Below, piece after piece: positions 17,290-24,197 of a stretch of 45,526 bases of DNA. Source of the DNA: Peribacillus huizhouensis (GTDB lineage Bacteria > Bacillota > Bacilli > Bacillales > DSM-1321); assembly GCF_014138605.1 (NCBI RefSeq), contig NZ_JACJHX010000022.1:1-45526 (forward strand). The letters run 5' to 3'. The position numbers and the translations under genes are program-made. Below the pieces are notes generated by a model. The model was not told where the DNA came from, searched no databases, and was given only the letters and a program-made list of their open reading frames with translations. The stretch's first letter is position 1, and the number at the start of each line of letters is the position of its first letter.

Positions 17290-18666
17290 TTACATAGATA
17301 TAGTTGCTTTTGCTGCTGATCCGGCAACAAATTTTCCGAATCCAGGTTTTTGAGTCACACTTTCTCCATCAAAAACTTCCTCACCACGTACAATTGTTGA
17401 AATAACTTTACCATTCAATTCCTGTCCATCAAATGGAGTTAATTTCGAGAAGGATTTAAATGAATTTTGGTCAATAACTGTTTTTTGATTCGGATCAATT
17501 ACAGTGAAGTCAGCATCAAATCCTACACTGATTTGCCCTTTTCCAGGGATATTAAATACTTCTGCTGGATGTGTAGACATTAAATTAGCAAAGTCATTCG
17601 GTGATAATTTTCCATTTGAAACGGTGCTGTTAAACATTAATGGTGTCATAATTTCAACGCCAGGCAACCCTGATGACGCAAGGAAAATATTTTCATTCCC
17701 TTTTACTTTTTGTTCAGCACTCCATGGAGCATGGTCAGAAGAGATTAAATCTATATTGCCTTCTTTGATATGCTCCCACAAACCTTGAACTTCCTCTTTT
17801 TCTCTTAATGGTGGGTTGTTTTTCGCAACTGGCCCGTATTTCTCGAGATCATCTACATCCATTAATAAATACGGATAGCATGTTTCACAAGTCACTTTAA
17901 CCCCTTGGGCTTGGAATAGTTTAATCAAATCTATTGTTCTCGGATGACTAACATGAACAATATGAAGTTTCACATTCGTCCAATAGGCAAATTCCAATAA
18001 CTTTAATACAGCGCTTGTTTCGGTAACTGGCGGCCGAGTTTCGTTATGCGCTTTTGGATAAACCTTTCCTTCTTTCTGATATTGTTCAATCATATCAACA
18101 ATTATTTCATCGTTTTCTGAATGGAAAGCAGCTCGTAAACCTGTCTCTTCAATCAGTTTCATAGCTTTTAAGATTTCCGGATCTGGAATTCTCGGAAAAC
18201 GATACTCATCTGTTTCAAAAGTAGACATCTTAAAAGCAATCGCTCCAGCTTCTGCTAAAGGAATAATTTGATCCGTTCCACCCTTCTTCGAAATGGTTCC
18301 CCATAAACAAATATCTACAACCGCTTCTTCTTCTAACTGCTTAACTTTCTTTTTGAATTGCTCAACATTATTAATTGGGTTTGGCAAATCATAAGGCATA
18401 TCTAAGAAAGTTGTGATCCCACCTGCTGCTGCAGAAGAACTAGTTGTAACAAATCCTTCATTTGGATTACTAAAACAGTGCACATGAACATCAATCGTTC
18501 CCGGAAATACATATGCATCACCAAAATCTTTGATATTTTCGGACTCTAATTTTCCTGATCCTTCATGAATACTAACGATTTTACCTTCCTTAATTCCTAC
18601 TTCACCGTGGATTACTGTATCTTTAGTAACAATATTCCCTTTAATAATTTGATCTACTTTAGTCAT
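17290..18666 (-). CDS. allB: Allantoinase (cyclic amidohydrolase)
   Basis: A 458-residue metal-dependent amidohydrolase that opens the hydantoin ring of allantoin to allantoate. Ligands visible: H61 and H63 in DVHVHCFSNP, carboxylated lysine K146 in AIAFKMSTF, H182 in AAFHSEN, H238 in LHIVHVSH and D311 in ISSDHAPW. Overall motifs are of the allantoinase/dihydroorotase group rather than dihydropyrimidinase, and the M20 amidohydrolase at 19881 supports allantoinase. AAGGGAG lies upstream of the ATG within the end of the IclR gene, 15 bases after its stop. Cotranscribed with that regulator and probably with the permease genes. Confidence 0.9.
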   Translation of the reverse strand: MTKVDQIIKGNIVTKDTVIHGEVGIKEGKIVSIHEGSGKLESENIKDFGDAYVFPGTIDVHVHCFSNPNEGFVTTSSSAAAGGITTFLDMPYDLPNPINNVEQFKKKVKQLEEEAVVDICLWGTISKKGGTDQIIPLAEAGAIAFKMSTFETDEYRFPRIPDPEILKAMKLIEETGLRAAFHSENDEIIVDMIEQYQKEGKVYPKAHNETRPPVTETSAVLKLLEFAYWTNVKLHIVHVSHPRTIDLIKLFQAQGVKVTCETCYPYLLMDVDDLEKYGPVAKNNPPLREKEEVQGLWEHIKEGNIDLISSDHAPWSAEQKVKGNENIFLASSGLPGVEIMTPLMFNSTVSNGKLSPNDFANLMSTHPAEVFNIPGKGQISVGFDADFTVIDPNQKTVIDQNSFKSFSKLTPFDGQELNGKVISTIVRGEEVFDGESVTQKPGFGKFVAGSAAKATISM

Positions 18667-18681
18667 GAGGTAAAAACTCCC

Positions 18682-19413
18682 TTATAGTTGATTTTCAATT
18701 TTTTCTACAGCAGTTTTTATTGCCTGTACAATATCATTCTTCTCTTTTCTTTCCATTCTTTCTTTTGGGCCAGCAACACTCAGAGATGCAACTAGCTTTT
18801 TGTCGCTATCAAATATCGGCATACCATAAGAAATAACACCATCATCAATTTCACTTTCCGAATAAGAATACCCTTTTTGGCGAATTTCCTCTAAATGGTC
18901 TAACATGACATCCAAATCGAGAATCGTTTGATTCGTGTGTTTTTTTACAACTCCACTAAGATAAAGATCTTTAACAATTTGGTCGCCCATAAAGGCCAAT
19001 AAAGCTTTGGAAGAAGCTCCTCCGTAGATAGGCACAATATTTCCTTGTTCAGATGAAACTTTAATTGGATGTCCAGAAGGAACGGCTGCTAAACAAACCG
19101 CTTGTAAATTGGAGGGCACTAATAATATAGAGCTTTCTCCTATTGATCGAGTTAATTCTCTCATTGCTACTTGAGAAACGACTGGTAGATCAATATCCAT
19201 TTTTACAATCTTAGCTAATTTTAAAAAAACATATCCCAAGCTATACAATCCAGGTGAACTCTCAACAATGTACCCCTTTTCTTTAAGCACCCTCATATGT
19301 CTATATACTGAGCTTTGTGGTTGTTGGAGTTTAGCTGCTAGTTCTGGGACAGAAAGAGTTCTTGATTCAAAATCAAATTGTTCCAATATTTCTAAAGTTT
19401 TTTCTGCACTCAC
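18682..19413 (-). CDS. IclR family transcriptional regulator
   Basis: 243 residues: N-terminal winged helix-turn-helix (about 1-60, SVPELAAKLQQPQSSVYRHMRVL) and C-terminal effector-binding IclR domain (about 75-240) with SEQGNIVPIYGGASSKALLAF and SESEIDDGVISYGMPIF. First gene of the operon with allantoinase, so probably its ureide-responsive regulator. Start is GTG (GTGAGTGCA) with GGAGG seven bases upstream. The region before it carries two palindromes (19438-19460 and 19466-19484) suited to autoregulation. Confidence 0.92.
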   Translation of the reverse strand: MSAEKTLEILEQFDFESRTLSVPELAAKLQQPQSSVYRHMRVLKEKGYIVESSPGLYSLGYVFLKLAKIVKMDIDLPVVSQVAMRELTRSIGESSILLVPSNLQAVCLAAVPSGHPIKVSSEQGNIVPIYGGASSKALLAFMGDQIVKDLYLSGVVKKHTNQTILDLDVMLDHLEEIRQKGYSYSESEIDDGVISYGMPIFDSDKKLVASLSVAGPKERMERKEKNDIVQAIKTAVEKIENQL

Positions 19414-19437
19414 TACAATCCTCCGTTCTTAAGAATG

Positions 19438-19460
19438 TGAAATTGCAATCAACAATTTCA
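19438..19460. promoter_or_regulatory. Candidate IclR operator
   Basis: TGAAATTG, seven bases, CAATTTCA: perfect eight-base arms, 25 bases before the GTG start of the first IclR gene. IclR regulators bind inverted repeats of this kind. Confidence 0.55.
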
Positions 19461-19465
19461 TTACA

Positions 19466-19484
19466 ATTATCATTTAATGATAAT
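19466..19484. promoter_or_regulatory. Second palindrome upstream of the IclR-allB operon
   Basis: ATTATCATT-T-AATGATAAT, a perfect palindrome with one central base. It resembles a dimer-protein operator. Its AT-rich GATAAT core is reminiscent of Fur-type boxes, but no such link is claimed. Confidence 0.45.
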
Positions 19485-19555
19485 ACATTATCTATATTTG
19501 ATAATATATACTTAGTAATCATATTGCAAGCGCTTTTTTGAAAAGATAATATAAT

Positions 19556-19601
19556 AAAAAGAACTATTCTTTCTATAAAATAGATGAATAGTTCTTTTTT
19601 A
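19556..19601. terminator. Bidirectional terminator after allC
   Basis: GAACTATTC/GAATAGTTC stem flanked by A and T runs on both strands. It separates the allC operon from the IclR-allB operon. Confidence 0.75.
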
Positions 19602-19618
19602 CATTTTGATCTACCTGA

Positions 19619-19882
19619 TTTATCCCGCGTTAACGCGCAGTAAGCCCCCCCACCTCAAGGCTTAGAAGAATCGAAGAAGAGTAGGTGAGGGACAACTGCC
19701 CGTAAAAGCCCGATTGGTGAGATACAGTGAAACTTACCTTTGTGCTCTTCAAAGGTTTAGTTGAACCAATCGGGTTCGTAGTGTCGCTTTACCGAAGCGA
19801 AGTAGAGGTATTAGCGACAGTAGAACGGGACTAACAATCAGTGGGGAGTGAAGAAATCCCCCACTGATTGAAGTTTCACTTT
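19619..19882 (+). mobile_element. GTGAAACTTC element, long copy B (structured, non-autonomous)
   Basis: A 264-base non-coding element, drawn 5' to 3' on the plus strand. It begins after ATTTAT with CCCGCGTTAACGCG (hairpin) and ends in GAAGTTTCAC just before the allC stop. Helices: GCAGT 19637/ACTGC 19695; CCCCCACCT 19647/AGGTGAGGG 19683 (one mismatch); CCCGATTGGT 19709/ACCAATCGGG 19765; inner ACCTTTG 19736/CAAAGGT 19750; TGTCGC 19782/GCGACA 19814; terminal 12-base-pair stem CAATCAGTGGGG 19835/CCCCACTGATTG 19859. The long copy at 42346-42848 shares this layout with compensatory changes. It resembles IS200/IS605-derived elements with a structured RNA. Confidence 0.7.
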
Positions 19883-21113
19883 ATTTTGAAAACTCTAGAA
19901 CAGCATTTAACATAGCCTTTGCTCCTAAATATAAATCCTCTTTCTCTGCCCATTCTTCCGGACAATGACTTCTACCATCCTTACATGGTATAAATATCAT
20001 CCCTACCGGAGCAAGCAATGACATTTGATTTGCATCATGACCAGCACCGCTTGGTAATTCAATGACACTATCTGTCACTTTTCTACATGAGTTTTGTAAT
20101 AATTGCTTAATTTCATCATTTACTACAATTGAACTTGATCTTGAGATATTTTCAATTTGTACATTTACATTCCTATCCCCTGCAATTGAATCAACATTTT
20201 CTAAAAAGTCATTTGCTACTTTTTCAATCACCTCTTCAGAAATACTACGAATTTCAACAGCGAATTCTACTTTTCCAGGTACCACATTTGATGCATTAGG
20301 AAAATTATTAAAAACGCCAACTGTTCCAACAACTGGTTGCTCAAATTCTCCATTTGCTGCTTTCTCTAAAGCAAGTGTCATTTCAGCAGCTGCTGTAAGA
20401 GCATCATTCCTCATATCCATCGGTGTTGTTCCTGCATGATTTGGTAATCCATCTACTGAAATTTTATATCGTTGAATTCCTACAATCCCTGCTACAACAC
20501 CTAAATTCGCATTATTTCTTAATAAAACAGGTCCTTGTTCAATATGCAATTCCAAATATAGAGCGATTGTACCTTTCTCTTTTTTACATTTAAATAGATT
20601 ATTTGGGTCTCCCCCTGCGAATGTAATCGCAGCTGATAACGATTGTCCATCCGAATTCGTGTAAGTCAACATTTCTTTGGTTAAGTTACCAGACCATGCA
20701 CGGCTACCAACTGTAGATAAACCGTATTCTGATGGTTCTTCTGCTGTAAAATCTACAATTTCAATTGTATGTTTGATTGCAATGTTATGTTCAACCAAAG
20801 ACTTAACAATTTCTAATCCTACAAGTACACCAGCAATTCCATCAAATCTTCCTCCATTTGGAACAGTATCAGTATGAGATCCAATAACAATTGGAGGTAG
20901 GTTTGGTTCAGTACCAATCAATCGTCCAATTACATTAGCTCCTTCATCCTTTTTTACTTCTAAACCTATTTCACTCATTTCACTCATTAACCATTCTCGC
21001 CCTTGATTATATTTGGCAGTAAATGACCGTCTTGTCCATGGTTGATTCTCAATTGTGATATCAGCTAAATCATTTATTGTTTTCCATAATCGATCTTTAT
21101 TTATCAATTCCAT
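19881..21113 (-). CDS. allC: Allantoate amidohydrolase (M20 family)
   Basis: A 410-residue binuclear metallohydrolase of the M20 hydantoinase/carbamoylase group. It removes a carbamoyl-derived amine from allantoate, giving ureidoglycine/ureidoglycolate, CO2 and ammonia. Motifs: GSHTDTVPNGGRFDG (H80, D91), DFTAEEPSEYG (E125/E126), LHIEQGPVL, dimerisation region HAGTTPMDMRNDAL and PSGAGHDANQM. The family also includes N-carbamoyl amino-acid hydrolases; the allantoinase nearby favours AllC. The start is ATG with GGGGTG upstream, 12 bases after the second IclR gene, so it is cotranscribed with it. The stop TAA is the junction with the repeat at 19619-19882. Confidence 0.88.
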   Translation of the reverse strand: MELINKDRLWKTINDLADITIENQPWTRRSFTAKYNQGREWLMSEMSEIGLEVKKDEGANVIGRLIGTEPNLPPIVIGSHTDTVPNGGRFDGIAGVLVGLEIVKSLVEHNIAIKHTIEIVDFTAEEPSEYGLSTVGSRAWSGNLTKEMLTYTNSDGQSLSAAITFAGGDPNNLFKCKKEKGTIALYLELHIEQGPVLLRNNANLGVVAGIVGIQRYKISVDGLPNHAGTTPMDMRNDALTAAAEMTLALEKAANGEFEQPVVGTVGVFNNFPNASNVVPGKVEFAVEIRSISEEVIEKVANDFLENVDSIAGDRNVNVQIENISRSSSIVVNDEIKQLLQNSCRKVTDSVIELPSGAGHDANQMSLLAPVGMIFIPCKDGRSHCPEEWAEKEDLYLGAKAMLNAVLEFSK

Positions 21114-21125
21114 CTCTACACCCCA

Positions 21126-21893
21126 TTAATAGTTTAATAATACTGACATATTATCAGCTGTTTTAATCACAGCTTTTGAAAGACTAATGATTGTTTCTTC
21201 CGAAAATTTTTGACTAATTCCAAGGATGCTAACAGATCCTACTATTTTTCCAGATTTCGAGAATATGGGTGCAGCTACTGCACTAATTCCTAAATCTAAC
21301 TCACCATGACTAACAGCAAATCCATTCTTTTTTATTTGTTTTAACTCCTGTTCAAGTATCTCTTTTGAAACGATTGTAGAATCAGTAAATTTCTCCAAAA
21401 CCTCTTCACTCATAATCCTATCTATTTTCGCTTGAGGAATAAAAGCCAATACCGCTTTTCCAGAAGCAGCTGCATGTAAAGCTGAATATCTGCCAATAAT
21501 ATGGGTTACATGTACGGATTTGGGACTATCTATTTTATCAATGCATTCCACTTTTTCGTCCACAAGAGCCGAAAGAGTTACCGTCTCTGAACATTGACTC
21601 GATAATTTCTCCAATTCCGGTCGTAATGTGCGTTGCAGAGCTTCGTTTTTATCAAATCGATCCACAATAATATTAAATTCCTCAGGACGCAAACCATAAT
21701 CACCATTATCTTGTTGAAAGACGAATCCTCTTCTTTGCAGCGTTTTTAATATTCTGAATAAAGTTGATTTATTTATCTTCATTATTTTAGATAATTCACC
21801 AATTGATATTGGTCTATTTATCATCGATAAATGCGATATAACTTGTAATCCTTTATCTAAGGTTAATAAAATTTCTGAACTATTTTTATTCAT
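21126..21893 (-). CDS. IclR family transcriptional regulator, second
   Basis: 255 residues: winged helix (SIGELSKIMKINKSTLFRILKTLQ, about 25-50) and IclR effector domain (GRYSALHAAASGKAVLAF, SHGELDLGISAVAAPIF). Only moderately similar to the one at 18682. Its ATG overlaps the end of the AroM-like gene by eight bases and it is followed by allC, so the three form one operon controlled perhaps by this regulator through the palindrome at 22561-22577. Confidence 0.92.
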   Translation of the reverse strand: MNKNSSEILLTLDKGLQVISHLSMINRPISIGELSKIMKINKSTLFRILKTLQRRGFVFQQDNGDYGLRPEEFNIIVDRFDKNEALQRTLRPELEKLSSQCSETVTLSALVDEKVECIDKIDSPKSVHVTHIIGRYSALHAAASGKAVLAFIPQAKIDRIMSEEVLEKFTDSTIVSKEILEQELKQIKKNGFAVSHGELDLGISAVAAPIFSKSGKIVGSVSILGISQKFSEETIISLSKAVIKTADNMSVLLNY

Positions 21894-22536
21894 TCCTAAC
21901 TGCCTTCACTTTCTGAACAATTAAATGTTGGGCGTTATAGCAAGTGCATGAATATTTACTTTCAATTTGAGCTACTAAATCCGAGTCATACCCATAGCAA
22001 TCCATGATCACATACTTTGGATGATGTAATTCAATCTCTCTAATCATTTCTTCATGTACTGCTTCAGATTTTGGATGAACAGCTACAATATGTTTATTCC
22101 CTTCTACAATTGCCCATTTTATTTTCGCTGTTGCTATCTGTTCTTTGATTGGAACAAATATGATCGTAGTATCACCGTTTTTTATATTTCCTACCTTTTC
22201 TTTCAATTCTTTAATCGGATAAATTATTTCTGTTCGATTAGCTGTACACGTAAATTCACTCATGCATAACACTGCAATAACTTCAGAACTATCCTCATAT
22301 TCTTTTATTACATCTTCAACCTTTTTTTCGATCGTGCCTTTGCTCATATTTGCCATTCCGTTTCTCAATACAACGTATAATTTTTCTTCTCCCGGTTGTT
22401 TTACTAATACATCTATTTCATTTTGCGAAACATGATCAAGTGCACCAACCAGTTGATAGTCACATATCCCCTCCCTTTTAAACGCTTTCAACAAGTCGTC
22501 TCTAGGGGTCTGACCAATCGTTATTAAAGTAACCAT
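21886..22536 (-). CDS. AroM-like protein (Asp/Glu racemase superfamily)
   Basis: 216 residues starting MVTLITIGQTPRDDLL, the signature of the AroM family (function unknown; named from the E. coli aro region). AroM belongs to the aspartate/glutamate racemase superfamily, whose enzymes use two cysteines as acid-base pair. Here two cysteines lie in conserved-looking contexts, C91 (VLCMSEFTC) and C180 (MDCYGYDSDL). As first gene of an operon with an IclR regulator and allC, a role as ureide or allantoin racemase is possible but is inference. GGAGG lies seven bases before the ATG. Four further cysteines (C25, C97, C197, C199) are less likely catalytic. Confidence 0.8.
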   Translation of the reverse strand: MVTLITIGQTPRDDLLKAFKREGICDYQLVGALDHVSQNEIDVLVKQPGEEKLYVVLRNGMANMSKGTIEKKVEDVIKEYEDSSEVIAVLCMSEFTCTANRTEIIYPIKELKEKVGNIKNGDTTIIFVPIKEQIATAKIKWAIVEGNKHIVAVHPKSEAVHEEMIREIELHHPKYVIMDCYGYDSDLVAQIESKYSCTCYNAQHLIVQKVKAVRNE

Positions 22537-22840
22537 CCTATACCTCCAATATCTTTTGTCGTTTCAATTATAGAAACAATTATTCCTATAATAGGTATAT
22601 CAAAAATATTACCTAATGGAATTTACGTTGTCAATTTACTTTCTGGAAATAAAAATAACTAAAACCCTAAATAAATTAAAGGATCTCAGCAATTGGTAAA
22701 ACAAATAATTGAGAAAAAGAAGCTAGATTTTTTTAGAGTACTATAAAATTCTACTATGAAATCAATACTCAGATTAACTATATTATTGGTTCATTCTTAC
22801 ATGATATAATGACGATATTTGGTTTTAGGAGGAGAAAGTA
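22537..22840. other. Divergent control region between aroM-like gene and alaX
   Basis: 304 bases without a gene. The left part carries the two palindromes for the ureide operon. The right part carries a TATAAT near 22803 and AGGAGGAG for alaX. Confidence 0.5.
22561..22577. promoter_or_regulatory. Candidate IclR operator overlapping aroM-like promoter
   Basis: GTTTC-AATTATA-GAAAC, perfect five-base arms, 25 bases before the ATG. On the minus strand its centre contains TATAAT, so a bound repressor would cover the -10 box. A second small palindrome CCTAT-A-ATAGG follows at 22585-22595. Confidence 0.5.
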
Positions 22841-24025
22841 ATGACAACAAAACTATATTATGAAGATACTTCAATTAAAGCTTGGGATTCTGAAGTTCTA
22901 ACAGCTACTGAAAATGACGGCCATTTCTACGTAACATTGTTTGAAACGGCATTCTATCCAGAAGGTGGTGGCCAGCCAGCTGATCGTGGAAGGATTGGTG
23001 GAATTGAGGTATTAGATGTGCAAGTTAAAAATGAGGCGATTGTTCATGTTTTAGCAAGTAAGCCAGAACTAGGTAAGGTTCATTGTGAACTCGACTGGAA
23101 ACGCCGTTTTGACCATATGCAGCATCACAGCGGCCAGCATCTACTATCTGCTGTATGCCGTGAGTTATTTGATGCAAACACATTAAGTTTTCACTTAGGT
23201 ACAGATTATGTGACGATTGATGTGGACATTAAAGATATTTCTCACGATCAAATGAAAACAATCGAACAACTTGCGAATCAATATATTTACGAAAATAAAA
23301 AGTTACATACCTATTTCATTACTTCTGAACAGCTTAAAGAATTGCCAGTCGTGAAGCTACCTAAGGTTACCGAAAATATTCGTATTGTCGAAATGGAAGG
23401 AATCGAATATAACCCATGTGGTGGAACACATGTCCGACAAACGGGGGAAATCGGAATAATTAAACTACTGAAAACGGAAAAACACAAAGGCTTCACTCGC
23501 ATTTATTTCAAATGCGGATTTCGGGCTTTACAAGATTTCCAAGAAAGCTTAACGATTCTCACAGCATTATCTAGTAAATACAGTGCAGGACGGGATGACA
23601 TTCTTGACCGTGTAAATAAGTCTGAGCAAAACCAAAAGCATCTACTTGAGGCAAACGAAAAATTAAAAGAAGAATTGGCATTCATTGAAATGAAAGAAAT
23701 CCTGTCTGAGAACAACGGGTTTCTTATCACTCGCGAGTTTCCCAATAAAACTCTGAAAGAGCTACAATTGCTTGCCACGAAGATTACATCTGAACGAGAA
23801 GCGGTTGTCCTTTTCGGCTCTGTTTCAGAAAATAAAGCGGTCCTTTATCAAAATGGGATAAATGAGGTTCAATGCGGACAATTTTTCAAACAGAACTTAG
23901 GAAGGCATAGTGGAAAAGGCGGAGGAAACGACAAATCAGCTCAAGCTGGATTTCCCGATTATGAATCGTTAGCCGGTTTTTTAACCTTTGCAAAATTAGA
24001 ACTAAAGAAATTAACAGAAAAATAA
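22841..24025 (+). CDS. Alanyl-tRNA editing protein AlaX (long, with DHHA1)
   Basis: A 394-residue free-standing trans-editing enzyme that hydrolyses mischarged Ser- or Gly-tRNA(Ala). Editing domain: PEGGGQPADRG (about 40-50), zinc ligands H96 and H100 in HHSGQHLLSA, and C193/H197 in CGGTHV. A coiled stretch (about 245-285) leads to a C-terminal DHHA1 domain ending in GRHSGKGGGNDKSAQAG. The length indicates the AlaX-L type. Strong site AGGAGGAG before the ATG. Monocistronic with its own terminator. Confidence 0.93.
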   Translation: MTTKLYYEDTSIKAWDSEVLTATENDGHFYVTLFETAFYPEGGGQPADRGRIGGIEVLDVQVKNEAIVHVLASKPELGKVHCELDWKRRFDHMQHHSGQHLLSAVCRELFDANTLSFHLGTDYVTIDVDIKDISHDQMKTIEQLANQYIYENKKLHTYFITSEQLKELPVVKLPKVTENIRIVEMEGIEYNPCGGTHVRQTGEIGIIKLLKTEKHKGFTRIYFKCGFRALQDFQESLTILTALSSKYSAGRDDILDRVNKSEQNQKHLLEANEKLKEELAFIEMKEILSENNGFLITREFPNKTLKELQLLATKITSEREAVVLFGSVSENKAVLYQNGINEVQCGQFFKQNLGRHSGKGGGNDKSAQAGFPDYESLAGFLTFAKLELKKLTEK

Positions 24026-24071
24026 TAGAAATATCTTTCTATAATTAAAATACTTAATCAACCAAACAAAA

Positions 24072-24130
24072 TGCACAGTCTGAACCTTCCTCCTATTAAC
24101 AAAAAATTGGTATGAAAGTTGGTTCAGACT
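24072..24130 (+). terminator. Terminator of alaX
   Basis: CAGTCTGAACC pairs with GGTTCAGACTG, an 11-base perfect stem enclosing about 34 bases. It abuts the short repeat at 24135. No T tract follows, so termination strength is uncertain. Confidence 0.55.
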
Positions 24131-24134
24131 GATA

Positions 24135-24184
24135 AAGTGAAACTTCAATCGGTGGGGGTCTTACTGCCCGTTAATGCGGGATAA
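24135..24184 (+). repeat. Short internally deleted copy of the GTGAAACTTC element
   Basis: AAGTGAAACTTCAATC, GGTGGGGGTCTTACTG, CCCGTTAATGCGGGATA. It joins the left end and right end of the long copies across GTGGGGG, present at both positions in the long copies. It lies between alaX and helD; the reverse strand reads ATTTAT then CCCGCATTAACGGG as in the long copies. Confidence 0.75.
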
Positions 24185-24197
24185 ATAGATCGAGGGT

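Noticed and set aside
22537..22840. Purine or other riboswitch in front of ureide or alaX genes
   Set aside because: No conserved purine-riboswitch core or T-box sequence was found. The palindromes fit protein operators better.
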